A stretch of DNA of 64,000 nucleotides from the NCBI GenBank assembly GCA_030427085.1, contig JAUHXH010000001.1:1116001-1180000 (forward strand), given 5' to 3'. The translations under genes were made by a program, and so were the position numbers. This DNA is from Gammaproteobacteria bacterium. Its GTDB lineage: Bacteria > Pseudomonadota > Gammaproteobacteria > Pseudomonadales > Halieaceae. The notes under the pieces are model-generated. The model saw nothing but the letters and a program-made list of their open reading frames with translations. It ran no database searches and was not told where the DNA came from. Below are positions 8,521 through 17,365 of the stretch, in pieces (positions within the stretch are counted from its first letter, which is position 1; each line of letters opens with the position of its first letter).

Positions 8521-9039
8521 TCACCAACTTCCGCGCTTTTCCCGCAGGTCGGTGATCACCTGGTTGGTCACCTTCCACTCCCCGTCAACCTTGCCAAGCA
8601 CAAAAGTGAAACCAATCACCCGATTGGCGGAGCCTACCGACGAGCCCCGATTGCTTTCCATACGGCCGGTGACTACAGCGGCATCGTCGCCGATGTATCT
8701 TCTGGAAATGGGAACATAGGCGGCTGCCTCCTGCCTTGCGATCTTCTGATCAAAGGCGGGAAAGAGACGCTTGCCCAAAAAGTTCTCCAGCTCACTGGCA
8801 CCTCTGAAGGTGCGCCCGAAGGCATTGGTCCACTCGGCGTCCTCGGCATGCAGATTGGCAAATGTTGCTGCGTCGTGGTCTGACCAGGCGGTCCACAGCC
8901 CCTCCATCAAGTCATCAATCTCGGCTTTGTCGGTGGCGGAAGCCGGCGTTCCGTACACTTTGTAATCCATCACCGGGTAGTAGTCCGCATAAGCAATCGT
9001 GGACGCCATTAGTGAAACCATCAGGGCTACTGCTTTCAT
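8521..9039 (-). CDS. Secreted SnoaL-like / DUF4440-type protein
   Basis: The 172-residue product starts with a short cleavable signal peptide (MKAVALMVSLMASTIAYA, cut before DYYP). The mature part has the NTF2-like fold pattern of the SgcJ/EcaC and DUF4440 families: an early helix (ATDKAEIDDLMEGLWTAWSDHDAATFANLHAEDAEW), a 'FxGxxEL' helix and a C-terminal strand set ending VDGEWKVTNQVI. Such proteins are small ligand-binding or isomerase-like modules; the role here is unknown. I start at 9039, behind GGAGAGG, rather than at the in-frame GTG/ATG-type start eight codons upstream. It converges with frmB, 3 bases apart. Confidence 0.7.
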   Translation of the reverse strand: MKAVALMVSLMASTIAYADYYPVMDYKVYGTPASATDKAEIDDLMEGLWTAWSDHDAATFANLHAEDAEWTNAFGRTFRGASELENFLGKRLFPAFDQKIARQEAAAYVPISRRYIGDDAAVVTGRMESNRGSSVGSANRVIGFTFVLGKVDGEWKVTNQVITDLREKRGSW

Positions 9040-9101
9040 CGAGATATACCTCTCCTGTACCAATCAATTTTTGGCATTGTGATGTGAGTGGTGCGGGTTG
9101 A

Positions 9102-9130
9102 ACCGGCAAACCCGGAACGGGCTCGCCGGT
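9102..9130 (-). terminator. Hairpin after pspC
   Basis: On the minus strand ACCGGC-GA-GCCCG-TTC-CGGGT-TT-GCCGGT forms a long stem ten bases after the pspC stop. There is no U-run after it, so it may be a processed 3' end or a weak terminator. Confidence 0.35.
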
Positions 9131-9139
9131 GAAACAGAA

Positions 9140-9661
9140 TCAGAGCTTGGAAAACTCGCGGTTCAGGTTGTACTGGCGGGAAGTGACGTAGCCTTCCATG
9201 TCTTCTACACGCGCCAGAGCCTGGTCGAGACGCTCGCGAGCGCGGCGCAGACGGACGCTGCTGCTTTCGCTGTAGCGGAAAGCGCGACGGGGGCGATACT
9301 GGTGGCAGCGCTCGTCGTATTCCATTTCCACTTCTGGCTCGGGCTCTTCCTCACCCAGTTCATCGTCGAAAGCCTGGAAGCGGTCCTCCATACGGCGCGA
9401 GGGGCGTGGCCCCAACAATACCCAGGCGGCAACGTAAGCCCAGAAGGCCAGCATGCCAGTGAACAGGAAGGCAACGATCCACAACAGGCGAGCCACCCAG
9501 TGGGCCACGTCGCAGTAGTCTGCCATGCCGGCGGCAACACCGGCGATCTTGCCGTCGCGCGTGTTGCGGTAGAGGTTCATGCCCCACCCGGCACGTTTGC
9601 GCGAATTGAATTTCCACAGATTGCCGCTACGGCTGCGGCGACGTCGATGTCGTCGTGTCAT
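9140..9661 (-). CDS. pspC: Phage-shock protein C, envelope-stress membrane protein
   Basis: The 173-residue protein has the PspC domain at about residues 28-90: NLYRNTRDGKIAGVAAGMADYCDV followed by the membrane segment ARLLWIVAFLFTGMLAFWAYVAAWVLLG. The first 25 residues are very basic (RRHRRRRSRS), and the C-terminal 80 residues form a charged, probably coiled-coil tail (SVRLRRARERLDQALARVEDMEGYV), both usual in gammaproteobacterial PspC. With PspB it senses inner-membrane stress and binds PspA, freeing PspF. Its start overlaps the pspB stop by four bases (ATGA), showing coupling. Confidence 0.92.
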   Translation of the reverse strand: MTRRHRRRRSRSGNLWKFNSRKRAGWGMNLYRNTRDGKIAGVAAGMADYCDVAHWVARLLWIVAFLFTGMLAFWAYVAAWVLLGPRPSRRMEDRFQAFDDELGEEEPEPEVEMEYDERCHQYRPRRAFRYSESSSVRLRRARERLDQALARVEDMEGYVTSRQYNLNREFSKL

Positions 9662-9921
9662 GCTTGCTCCTTCACCCGCTCCCGGCGGGATTTCTGCTGG
9701 CGCCAGTCGGGGTGTTCTCCGTCCAGGATGTCCTCCAGGACACCGATACGCTCAGTCAATTTGTCTACGGTTTCGAGCATTTGCTCGATGCTTTCCCGGT
9801 CGTCTTCACTCAACCCTCGGGACGATCTGTTCACGCTGCGGTAGTGCAGGACCAGCCAGATCGGTGCCACGATTGTCATAAACAAAATCAATGGCACGAA
9901 CATGAATTGCAGGAGTTCCAT
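9658..9921 (-). CDS. pspB: Phage-shock protein B
   Basis: At 87 residues, this single-span inner-membrane protein has a membrane helix at about residues 5-27 (QFMFVPLILFMTIVAPIWLVLHY) and a charged leucine-zipper-like cytoplasmic tail (SEDDRESIEQMLETVDKLTERIGVLEDILD), the form seen in all PspB proteins. It partners PspC as stress sensor. It overlaps pspC by four bases and lies 87 bases downstream of pspA. Confidence 0.92.
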   Translation of the reverse strand: MELLQFMFVPLILFMTIVAPIWLVLHYRSVNRSSRGLSEDDRESIEQMLETVDKLTERIGVLEDILDGEHPDWRQQKSRRERVKEQA

Positions 9922-10008
9922 CAGCTATCCTCGGGTAGCACACTTTTGTCCATAGTAACGCCAATAATAAGCCTTTCACCAAGATTACCAGGGCGTTAGG
10001 GGGTTCCA

Positions 10009-10704
10009 TCAGGCTGCCCCCGGACCCTCTTTGTCGTCTTTGCCCGCCATCTGGGACTTCAGACGATCCAACTCACTGTTGATCTTTTCGTCCTCTTCCA
10101 GGGCGCTGATTTCAGCGGCCAGGTCGGGGGCGACGTCGCGACCGATATCCATGGACTCGAGCTGGCTTTCCAGGTTGTCCATGCGGCGCTCGAAGTGTTC
10201 GAAGCGAGTGAAAGCGGTATCCAGCGCTTCGCGATGCATCTGGCGTTTCACCTTGATGCGTGACTCAACCGTTTTGCTGCGCATCAGCATGGCTTTCTGC
10301 TTGGCGCGGGCGTCAGTGAGTTTCTGCTGCAGTTTACCCACTTCATCTTCGAGTTGCGCGATGTGCTCGTCAGTGGCGGCCAGTTCGGCCTCAACCACAC
10401 CCACTTCCTCAAGAATGGCCTGACGCTCCTGCAGAGCAGCACGGGCCAGATCTTCACGGCCACGGGTGATGGCCAGCTTGGCTTTGTCTTCCCAGGTCTG
10501 GGCATCGGCCTGCGCCTGTTCCAGACGGCGAGCGGCTGCCTTGCGGTCGGCCAGTACGCGCGCACTGGAGCTGCGCACTTCCACCAGTGTGTCTTCCATT
10601 TCCTGAATGATCAGGCGAATCATTTTCTCCGGATCTTCCGCCTGGTCGAGCAAGGCGTTCAGGTTGGAGTTAATGATGTCGGTCATGCGGGAAAAAATAC
10701 CCAT
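10009..10704 (-). CDS. pspA: Phage-shock protein A
   Basis: The 231-residue protein begins MGIFSRMTDIINSNLNALLDQAEDPEKMIRLIIQEM, the amphipathic membrane-binding helix and conserved start of PspA/IM30 proteins. The rest is predicted continuous coiled coil up to about residue 215. PspA inhibits PspF in unstressed cells and forms membrane-stabilising ESCRT-III-like assemblies under stress. A clear GGAGAAACACT ribosome-binding region precedes the ATG. It is the second gene after the sigma-54 promoter, behind a small membrane protein gene 42 bases upstream. Confidence 0.95.
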   Translation of the reverse strand: MGIFSRMTDIINSNLNALLDQAEDPEKMIRLIIQEMEDTLVEVRSSSARVLADRKAAARRLEQAQADAQTWEDKAKLAITRGREDLARAALQERQAILEEVGVVEAELAATDEHIAQLEDEVGKLQQKLTDARAKQKAMLMRSKTVESRIKVKRQMHREALDTAFTRFEHFERRMDNLESQLESMDIGRDVAPDLAAEISALEEDEKINSELDRLKSQMAGKDDKEGPGAA

Positions 10705-10746
10705 AGTGTTTCTCCGTTACGTTCGGTGTCGATATCGCTGTTGGTA

Positions 10747-10935
10747 TCAGAAGGTGCGAGCCTGCTCGCCCTTGCTGTCGCCGCGCCGTTGGGCGAGCCA
10801 GTACAGCAGCTCGATGACCAACGCGGCCTGAATAAATGTTCCCAACCCTGCCGCCAGGCTCACCAGCGCGCACAGAGCGGCGCAAACAGTGGCCAGGGCG
10901 GTGTAAACCAGGAATCGTTCATCCAATGTGTCCAT
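10747..10935 (-). CDS. Small membrane protein, first gene of the psp operon
   Basis: A 62-residue product starting MDTLDERF (65 residues if the ATG at 10944 is used). The second ATG is better spaced from the GAGAGGG upstream. It has two hydrophobic stretches, about residues 11-29 (YTALATVCAALCALVSLAAG) and 32-49 (LGTFIQAALVIELLYWLA), with a charged C-terminus (QRRGDSKGEQ), so it is probably a two-span inner-membrane protein. I do not recognise a family; it is unlike PspD or PspE of enteric bacteria. Its position between the sigma-54 promoter and pspA implies it is induced with the psp genes. Confidence 0.6.
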   Translation of the reverse strand: MDTLDERFLVYTALATVCAALCALVSLAAGLGTFIQAALVIELLYWLAQRRGDSKGEQARTF

Positions 10936-10991
10936 CTTTCTCATCCCTCTCTCAATGTGTTGGCAGGTCTTTGCTGCCTTGTCCTGTCTAA

Positions 10992-11008
10992 TACAGATTC
11001 CGTGCCAG
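10992..11008 (-). promoter_or_regulatory. Sigma-54 promoter of the psp operon
   Basis: On the minus strand the sequence reads TGGCACG-GAAT-CTGTA. The -24 element matches the TGGCACG consensus exactly, and the -12 element is one or two changes from TTGCA, with correct spacing. Transcription would start near 10980 and run into the small membrane gene and pspA. The divergent gene encodes PspF, the expected sigma-54 activator. Confidence 0.75.
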
Positions 11009-11011
11009 AAT

Positions 11012-11042
11012 CGCTAAACCATTGTTTTATATGGATTTAGCG
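11012..11042. promoter_or_regulatory. Inverted repeat, candidate PspF upstream activating site
   Basis: CGCTAAA at 11012-11018 is repeated inverted as TTTAGCG at 11036-11042, with an inner CCAT/ATGG pair at 11019-11022 and 11031-11034. It lies just upstream of the sigma-54 -24 box, between the divergent psp operon and pspF. CGCTAA is part of what I remember of the E. coli PspF sites. It sits closer to the promoter than in E. coli. Confidence 0.45.
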
Positions 11043-11130
11043 GGAAATCGCTCAACTTATCACCCGACTTTGAGGTTTTATTCACCCATATGCGTGGTGT
11101 TATTTACCTTTTATAAGGTATATTTAACCT

Positions 11131-12147
11131 ATGAGAGAGCCCACACGCATCATTGGCCAATCCCCGGCACTGGCCCACAGCCTGGACCAGATATCCCGGG
11201 TTGCCCCCATCAACCGTCCCGTGCTGGTGCTGGGCCCGCGCGGTAGCGGCAAGGAACTGGCGGCGGAGCGCCTGCACTTCCTGTCACGCCGCTGGGATGG
11301 CACGCTGGACAAGGTCAATTGCGCCGCCATTTCCGATTCACTGTTAGAGTCAGAACTGTTCGGCCATGAACCGGGGGCCTTCACCGGCGCGACTCGCACG
11401 CACGTGGGTCGTTTTGAGCGTGCCGACGGTGGCAGCCTGTTCCTCGATGAACTGGGCACCATGTCACTGCGCCTGCAGGAGAAACTGCTGCGGCTGGTGG
11501 AATATGGGGAATTTGAACGCCTGGGCGGCCAGGAAACTCTGCGCGTAGATGTGCGTGTGATTGCCGCCACCCATGCCGACTTGCGAAAGCTGGCGCGCGA
11601 GGGTGAGTTTCGGGAAGACCTGCTGGATCGTCTCAGCTTTGACGTTGTGCACCTCCCCTCCCTGGCACAGCGTGTGGAGGACATCCCGGAGCTGGCCCAG
11701 CACTTTGCCATCGGCATGTGCAGTGAGCTGGATTGGGACTACTTTCCCGGCTTCTCAGACGATGCACTGCAAACCCTGGCCCAGTACAGCTGGCCCGGCA
11801 ATGTGCGCGAGCTAAAGAACGTGGTAGAGCGCTCGCTGTACCGGTGGGGCGACCCGGACAACCCGGTCGACGAGGTGGTGATCGACCCCTTCGCCTCGCC
11901 CTTTACCGCAGTTACCCCTGCCCCAATGCCGGAACCGAAACCCGATGAAACCGGCAGCACCACAGAGCCCGCTAGTCCGGACTTCAGCGAGGCGGTAGCC
12001 GCCTACGAAAAACAGCTACTGCGCCAGGCGCTTGCCCAGAGCGGGCAGCACCAGGGGCAAGCGGCTGACGCGCTTGGCCTGAGCTACGACCAGATGCGGC
12101 ATCTGGTGCGCAAACACGGCATGGCAACTCGTAAACGCCGCCACTGA
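11131..12147 (+). CDS. pspF: PspF, sigma-54 activator of the psp operon
   Basis: The 338-residue enhancer-binding protein lacks an N-terminal receiver domain and starts straight into the AAA+ module, as PspF does. Walker A is GPRGSGKE (35-42), the sigma-54 contact loop GAFTGA is at 82-87, Walker B is GSLFLDELG around 101-109, and the arginine-finger region follows. The C-terminal Fis-type HTH is at about 305-335 (GQAADALGLSYDQMRHLVRKHGM). A linker of about 60 residues, rich in Pro/Glu/Ser, separates the two. It is divergent from the psp operon and probably autoregulates from the shared region. Confidence 0.93.
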   Translation: MREPTRIIGQSPALAHSLDQISRVAPINRPVLVLGPRGSGKELAAERLHFLSRRWDGTLDKVNCAAISDSLLESELFGHEPGAFTGATRTHVGRFERADGGSLFLDELGTMSLRLQEKLLRLVEYGEFERLGGQETLRVDVRVIAATHADLRKLAREGEFREDLLDRLSFDVVHLPSLAQRVEDIPELAQHFAIGMCSELDWDYFPGFSDDALQTLAQYSWPGNVRELKNVVERSLYRWGDPDNPVDEVVIDPFASPFTAVTPAPMPEPKPDETGSTTEPASPDFSEAVAAYEKQLLRQALAQSGQHQGQAADALGLSYDQMRHLVRKHGMATRKRRH

Positions 12148-12166
12148 GTGGCACAATCCGCACACC

Positions 12167-12985
12167 ATGTATGTACCCGACACCATTACTCCCGTTGTAG
12201 AGCAACTCGGCCAGCCCGGTTTTTCCCGTGCGCTGCTGGAAATGCTGCGCGACACGGCCCCCTTCGAGAGCGCCATCATCCTGGCCTACCCCAGCGAAGG
12301 TCGGCTCAGCGTGGTGGACGACGAGTTGCACGATGAGACTCAGGCCGGCTATTTCGATTCCTATGTTCAGGGCCTGTTCGTGCTATCGCCGCTCTACATT
12401 CAGTCGATGCAGGGGCGCCGTGGCTTCTTCCACCTGCCCGACATCGCCCCCCAGGACTTTGCCGACAGCGAGTTTTACGAGCTCTACTACAGCAGCAGCG
12501 GCATTCTGGATCACACCGGCTACCTGCTTGAGAGCGGCGATGGTTCGCCCCTGGCTATCTCCCTCGAGCGTGGCAGCGGCCTGCCCGCCTACACCCAGGA
12601 AGAGAAGATGCGCCTGAACGCACTGGCGCCACTACTCGCTGCCCTGGCGCGACAGAACTGGCAGGCACCACCCAAGGAAACTGGTAACCGTAACCTGCAG
12701 GAGCACGTAGAGTTGCTGCTGCAACAGTTCGGCAGCAGCGTGCTGAGCCCGCGCGAACGAGAGGTAGTACAGCTCGTACTGCGCGGCTTCCCCTCAAAGA
12801 CCGTGGCCCGCGAACTGGGGATCAGCGCCCACACCGAACAGGTGCACCGCAAGAACATCTACCAGAAGCTGACCCTTAATTCCCACAATGAACTGTTTTC
12901 CCTGTTCATCGACCTGCTGGGGCAACCCTTCGACGGTGTGGGCGACCCCATTGACGCACTGCGCCCCTCTGGCGTAAAACAGTGA
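12167..12985 (+). CDS. LuxR-type helix-turn-helix regulator
   Basis: The 272-residue protein ends in a GerE/LuxR HTH (about residues 190-255): LSPREREVVQLVLRGFPSKTVARELGISAHTEQVHRKNIYQKL, with the conserved Glu, Gly and Ile positions. The N-terminal 180 residues are predicted alpha/beta and resemble no ligand domain I can name with certainty; it is not an obvious autoinducer or receiver domain. It begins 19 bases after pspF on the same strand and ends 70 bases before gabD, so it may control that gene, but this is inference. No strong Shine-Dalgarno sequence is seen. Confidence 0.8.
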   Translation: MYVPDTITPVVEQLGQPGFSRALLEMLRDTAPFESAIILAYPSEGRLSVVDDELHDETQAGYFDSYVQGLFVLSPLYIQSMQGRRGFFHLPDIAPQDFADSEFYELYYSSSGILDHTGYLLESGDGSPLAISLERGSGLPAYTQEEKMRLNALAPLLAALARQNWQAPPKETGNRNLQEHVELLLQQFGSSVLSPREREVVQLVLRGFPSKTVARELGISAHTEQVHRKNIYQKLTLNSHNELFSLFIDLLGQPFDGVGDPIDALRPSGVKQ

Positions 12986-13055
12986 CCCCTTAAATTCAGA
13001 GGGCGCGCCCACGCGGTAGCGCTCCACCCCCTGACCGCCCTGACTGGAGGCAAGA

Positions 13056-14519
13056 ATGAGCCTGAACCTTTCCGACCCTACCCTGCTGAAAACGCAGGCC
13101 TACATCAACGGCCAATGGCAAAGTGCTGACGATGGCGAGGAGATCATCGTCCTCAATCCCGCCACCGGCGAAGAGGTCGCGCGGGTAGCCAGCTGTGGAG
13201 CAGCGGAAACTGCCAGTGCCATCGCCGCCGCCGACAAGGCCATGGTGGAGTGGAAGGCCCGCCCGGTGAAAGAGCGCGCCGCCATCCTGCGCCGCTGGTT
13301 CGACCTCAGCATGGAGCACCAGGAAGATCTGGCGCGCATCATGACTGCCGAGCAGGGCAAAGTACTGGCGGAAGCCCGTGGTGAAATCGCCTACGGCGCC
13401 GCCTTCCTGGAATGGTTTGCCGAAGAAGCCAAGCGCATCGATGGCGATGTGATCCCCGCGCCGTATTCCGACAAACGCGTGGTCTGCATCAAGCAGCCCG
13501 TGGGTGTGGTGGCCGCGATCACGCCCTGGAATTTCCCCAACGCCATGATCGCCCGTAAAGCCGCTCCGGCCCTCGCCGCCGGCTGCAGTATCGTGATCAA
13601 GCCCGCCAGCGAAACCCCATTGTCGGCGCTGGCCATGGCGGAACTGGCGCACCGCGCCGGCGTTCCAGCTGGCGTGGTCAACGTGCTTGCGGGTAATTCA
13701 CGTGCCATCGGTGGCGAGATGACCTCCAACCCCATCGTGCGCAAACTGACCTTCACCGGCTCCACCCCGATCGGCAAGATGCTCCAGGCCCAGTGTGCCG
13801 ACACGCTGAAGAAAACCTCGCTTGAACTGGGCGGCAACGCTCCCTTCATTGTGTTCGACGATGCCGATCTGGACGCCGCTGTTGAAGGTGCACTGATCAG
13901 TAAATACCGCAACGCCGGCCAAACCTGCGTGTGCGCCAATCGGATGTTCGTGCAGGACGGCGTATACGACGCGTTCGTGGAAAAGCTGGTCAAGGCCACC
14001 GCTGCACTCGGCGTGGGCAATGGCATGGATGAGGGTGTCATGATCGGCCCGCTGGTCCACGCGCAAGCCGTGAACGATGTACACGGCCTGGTGGAAGCCT
14101 CCGTGGCCGCGGGCGCCAAAGTCGCCCTGGGTGGCGGTGCACACGAAGCCGGCGAATGTTACTACCAGCCCACCATCCTCACCGAAGTGACTTCAGAGAT
14201 GGCGGTATTCCGCAATGAAATCTTCGGCCCGGTGGCACCCGTGGTGCGCTTCTCCACCGAGGAAGAAGTGATCGCCATGGCCAACGACTCCGAGTACGGC
14301 CTGGCGTCCTACTTCTACACCCGCGATATCGGCCGCGTGTGGCGAGTGGCGGAAGCACTGGAATACGGCATCGTCGGCATCAACGAAGGCATCATCTCCA
14401 ATGAGATGGCGCCTTTCGGTGGTGTGAAAGAATCCGGCTTCGGCCGTGAGGGTTCCAAGTACGGGATCGACGACTACATCGAGATCAAGTACATGCTGAT
14501 GGGTGGGTTGGATAAGTAA
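13056..14519 (+). CDS. gabD: Succinate-semialdehyde dehydrogenase
   Basis: At 487 residues this aldehyde dehydrogenase matches the GabD family: cofactor region TPWNFPNAMIARKAAPALAAGC, catalytic Glu in LELGGNAPFIVFDDADLD and catalytic Cys in RNAGQTCVCANR. The C-terminal GGVKESGFGREGSKYGIDDYIEIKY is strongly GabD-like. It oxidises succinic semialdehyde to succinate, the last step of 4-aminobutyrate breakdown. No GABA transaminase gene is adjacent. GGAGG lies 6 bases before the ATG. The LuxR-type gene just upstream is a candidate regulator. Confidence 0.9.
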   Translation: MSLNLSDPTLLKTQAYINGQWQSADDGEEIIVLNPATGEEVARVASCGAAETASAIAAADKAMVEWKARPVKERAAILRRWFDLSMEHQEDLARIMTAEQGKVLAEARGEIAYGAAFLEWFAEEAKRIDGDVIPAPYSDKRVVCIKQPVGVVAAITPWNFPNAMIARKAAPALAAGCSIVIKPASETPLSALAMAELAHRAGVPAGVVNVLAGNSRAIGGEMTSNPIVRKLTFTGSTPIGKMLQAQCADTLKKTSLELGGNAPFIVFDDADLDAAVEGALISKYRNAGQTCVCANRMFVQDGVYDAFVEKLVKATAALGVGNGMDEGVMIGPLVHAQAVNDVHGLVEASVAAGAKVALGGGAHEAGECYYQPTILTEVTSEMAVFRNEIFGPVAPVVRFSTEEEVIAMANDSEYGLASYFYTRDIGRVWRVAEALEYGIVGINEGIISNEMAPFGGVKESGFGREGSKYGIDDYIEIKYMLMGGLDK

Positions 14520-14587
14520 TTTGCACTGCGGGTGGCAGCGCCAGGCCTGATGTTGCTGCCCGTTCTCACCCTCCCGAATTCAGCTAC

Positions 14588-15046
14588 TCACTGCAAAAAC
14601 ACATCCGAATCGATGTGCAGGTAACGAATCAGATACGAATCACCTGTTTTGGCCAGATTCACGGTGACGGTAGCGTCACCCGCCTCAAAGTGCCCGAGCA
14701 TCGAAAACTTGAGCACATCAACAACGCCCTCAGTGGTAGACACGCCAGATTGAGCGGTCAAGAACTGCGGCTCCTCAAAAGATTCCAACGCCCCGAGTAT
14801 CGAGAGCTTCCGGTAAATCATCTGCCCCCTTTCCGTCTCAAACTGAGCGCGCGAGGCAGGAGTTAACAATGGCCGCAGTTGATTGAAATCCCAGCTAACT
14901 ACTGCTGGCATGTTCTGCTCCAGAAAGGGTTTGGCGGCATTTCTGTATTTGGAGGCACTCACGGTAGCCCAAAGCCCGGCACCTGCCAGTAGCACGACCA
15001 GAACCAGCAAAAACGACCCGACAATTTTTAATATCTTTTTAAGCAT
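14588..15046 (-). CDS. Membrane-anchored hypothetical protein
   Basis: The 152-residue product has a basic start and one hydrophobic segment (LKIVGSFLLVLVVLLAGAGLWATVSA, residues 7-32), so it is an anchored or secreted protein with a periplasmic domain of about 115 residues. That domain contains WDFNQLRPLLTPASRAQFE and a closing strand pattern with VTVNLAKTGDSYLIRYLHIDS, reminiscent of DUF4019/NTF2-like periplasmic domains, but I cannot assign a family. It is monocistronic between gabD (convergent) and recQ (divergent). Confidence 0.6.
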   Translation of the reverse strand: MLKKILKIVGSFLLVLVVLLAGAGLWATVSASKYRNAAKPFLEQNMPAVVSWDFNQLRPLLTPASRAQFETERGQMIYRKLSILGALESFEEPQFLTAQSGVSTTEGVVDVLKFSMLGHFEAGDATVTVNLAKTGDSYLIRYLHIDSDVFLQ

Positions 15047-15205
15047 TTATTACTGCTTCAGTTGGATTGGAGCACATTTGCCATCGATTCCCGGTGAAGG
15101 TACTACAGTCGGTTGATCGGTTCAGCGCGAAGTTGTACGAAAGACAAAATAATGATCGAACACGCACTGCACGATTGAACCAACCCCGGGTTATACTCCC
15201 ACGCA

Positions 15206-17032
15206 ATGAACACCGCCCGCCAAACCCTCCAATCAGTCTTCGGCTACGCCGCCTTTCGCCCTCCCCAGGATGAGATCATCGACACCGTGGTCAGGGGTGA
15301 GGACGCACTGGTCCTGATGCCCACCGGCGGAGGAAAATCCCTGTGTTACCAGATTCCCTCGCTGGTGCGCCCCGGCTGCGGCGTGGTGGTGTCACCGCTG
15401 ATCGCGCTGATGCAAAACCAGGTGGATGCGCTGCAACAACTGGGCGTGCGCGCCGGTTTCCTGAACTCAACACTGGATGCCTACCAGGTGCGCGCCACCG
15501 AGCAGGCGCTACTTTCTGGCGAGCTGGATTTGCTGTACATCGCGCCGGAACGTTTGATTCAGGAGTCTACGCTCGCGCTGCTGGACCGGGCTGAACTGGC
15601 CCTGTTCGCCATTGACGAGGCCCACTGCGTTTCCCAATGGGGCCATGATTTCCGCGCGGATTACCTGCGTCTGGATCTGTTGCATCAGCGCTATCCCCAT
15701 GTGCCACGCATTGCCCTCACGGCCACCGCGGATCAGCGCACGCGCGAGGAAATCGCCCGCCGGCTGGACCTGACGGACGCGGCGCAATTTATCGCCGGTT
15801 TCGACCGCCCCAACATTCGCTACCGCATTGGCCTGAAGCACAATCCGCGGCAGCAGTTGTTACGCTTTTTGCGCGACGAACACGCCGGGCAATCGGGCAT
15901 CATTTACTGCCTGTCGCGGAAGAAAACCGAAGAAACCGCCGCGTGGTTACAGCAGCAGGGCTTCACCGCCCTGCCCTATCACGCCGGCCTGGACAGCGAA
16001 AAACGCGCCGATCACCAGGCACGCTTTCTCCGCGAGGAGGGCCTGATCATGGTCGCCACAGTGGCCTTTGGTATGGGCATCGACAAGCCGGACGTGCGCT
16101 TCGTCGCTCACCTGGACATGCCAAAAACCATCGAGGCCTATTATCAGGAAACCGGGCGCGCCGGACGCGATGGCCAGCCCGCCAATGCCTGGATGGTTTA
16201 CGGCCTGCAGGATGTGATCAAACTGAAGCAGATGATGAGTCAGTCGGAAGGTTCTGAGGCCTACAAGCGGGCGGAGCAGCATCGACTCAACGCGATGTTG
16301 GGTCTGTGCGAGATTACGACTTGCCGGCGGCAGACACTGTTATCCTACTTCGGTGAACAACTGAGTGAACCGTGTGGCAACTGCGACAACTGCTTGCAAC
16401 CACCCGACACCTGGGATGGCACCGAAGCGGCCCAAAAAGCCATCAGCGCCGCCTACCGCACGGGCCAGCGCTTCGGCGTAAACCATCTCATCGATCTGCT
16501 GCGCGGGGCTGACAATGAAAAAATTCGCCAGTTCAACCACCAGGAACTGCCCACCCACGGAGTAGGTGCCGACCTCGACGCCAATCAATGGCGCTCGGTG
16601 TACCGGCAGTTGGTAGCCCGAGCCTATCTCAGCGTGGATGTGGACGGCTTTGGTGCCCTGCACCTGGAAGAGCGCTGTCGCCCACTGCTGCGCGGCGAGG
16701 AAACCCTGCACCTGCGCCGCGATCAAAAACAGAAAGCAGCCAGGCAACAAACCCGCACTCCCCTGCCGGAAGATATTGATATTGATCTCTGGGAAGCGCT
16801 GCGCAACTGCCGGCGTGAACTAGCGGAAGCGCAGGGCGTGCCCCCTTACGTCATTTTCCACGATGCCGTGCTGCAGCAAATGTGCCTGCAACAACCGGAC
16901 AATTTGTCCGCGCTGGGTGAGCTAAGCGGTATCGGGGAGCGCAAACTGGAAAAGTACGGCGCAGCGTTTCTCACCGTACTTCAAACGGTACGACAATCGG
17001 AGTCCCGCCATGACCACCTTCAAACACATTAA
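15206..17032 (+). CDS. recQ: ATP-dependent DNA helicase RecQ
   Basis: The 608-residue protein shows the full RecQ layout. The helicase core has Walker A TGGGKS (40-45), DEAH at 137-140 followed by [10 protein letters not shown], and motif [12 protein letters not shown]. The RecQ-Ct zinc site has Cys residues in [10 protein letters not shown] and CGNCDNC (about 370-397). The winged helix is around 400-510, and an HRDC domain occupies about 530-600. It unwinds DNA 3'-5' in recombination and fork repair. glpE starts inside its last codons (23-base overlap). Confidence 0.95.
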   Translation: MNTARQTLQSVFGYAAFRPPQDEIIDTVVRGEDALVLMPTGGGKSLCYQIPSLVRPGCGVVVSPLIALMQNQVDALQQLGVRAGFLNSTLDAYQVRATEQALLSGELDLLYIAPERLIQESTLALLDRAELALFAIDEAHCVSQWGHDFRADYLRLDLLHQRYPHVPRIALTATADQRTREEIARRLDLTDAAQFIAGFDRPNIRYRIGLKHNPRQQLLRFLRDEHAGQSGIIYCLSRKKTEETAAWLQQQGFTALPYHAGLDSEKRADHQARFLREEGLIMVATVAFGMGIDKPDVRFVAHLDMPKTIEAYYQETGRAGRDGQPANAWMVYGLQDVIKLKQMMSQSEGSEAYKRAEQHRLNAMLGLCEITTCRRQTLLSYFGEQLSEPCGNCDNCLQPPDTWDGTEAAQKAISAAYRTGQRFGVNHLIDLLRGADNEKIRQFNHQELPTHGVGADLDANQWRSVYRQLVARAYLSVDVDGFGALHLEERCRPLLRGEETLHLRRDQKQKAARQQTRTPLPEDIDIDLWEALRNCRRELAEAQGVPPYVIFHDAVLQQMCLQQPDNLSALGELSGIGERKLEKYGAAFLTVLQTVRQSESRHDHLQTH

Positions 17033-17333
17033 CGCCGAAAGCACGCGCAGCCTGCTGGACGCCGGTGACGCCACTTTGGTGGACATCCGCGATCCACAAT
17101 CCTTTGCCGCCGGCCATATTCCCGGCGCCAGGCACCTGGACAATAACAACCTGCCAGACTTCCTCGCCGAAGCCGACCCGGATCGCGCCGTGGTCGTGTG
17201 CTGCTATCACGGCAATTCATCGCAGGGGGCCGCGGCATTTTTGGTCGAGAGAGGCTTTGAAGAGGTATACAGCCTGGACGGCGGTATCGAGGGGTGGAAA
17301 GGCGCGGCCTATCCGGTGACTACCGCGCCCTGA
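17010..17333 (+). CDS. glpE: Thiosulfate sulfurtransferase GlpE (rhodanese)
   Basis: A single-domain rhodanese of 107 residues with the GlpE active-site loop C65-YHGNSS ([17 protein letters not shown]). It begins [13 protein letters not shown] and has the [17 protein letters not shown] substrate-binding stretch, both typical of GlpE. It transfers sulfur from thiosulfate to acceptors such as thioredoxin or cyanide in vitro; the physiological acceptor is uncertain. Its start lies within the recQ C-terminus, so translation is probably coupled. Confidence 0.9.
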   Translation: MTTFKHINAESTRSLLDAGDATLVDIRDPQSFAAGHIPGARHLDNNNLPDFLAEADPDRAVVVCCYHGNSSQGAAAFLVERGFEEVYSLDGGIEGWKGAAYPVTTAP

Positions 17334-17365
17334 ATTTTTACCGGCCGACTGGCTGGTGTTGGTAT

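Noticed and set aside
9806-10009. Minus-strand 67-codon frame starting on the pspA stop (TGATG), hydrophobic at first
   Set aside because: Most of it runs over pspB in another frame and it has no family likeness; the overlap with the pspA stop is probably chance, though its first 28 residues look membrane-like.
10984-10996. CTGT...ACAG pair upstream of the psp operon
   Set aside because: Spacing is five bases, not the eight needed for a LexA box, and it overlaps the -12 part of the sigma-54 promoter.
14520-14587. Imperfect GGCAGC/GCTGCC stem after gabD
   Set aside because: Weak pairing and no T-run; not convincing as a terminator.
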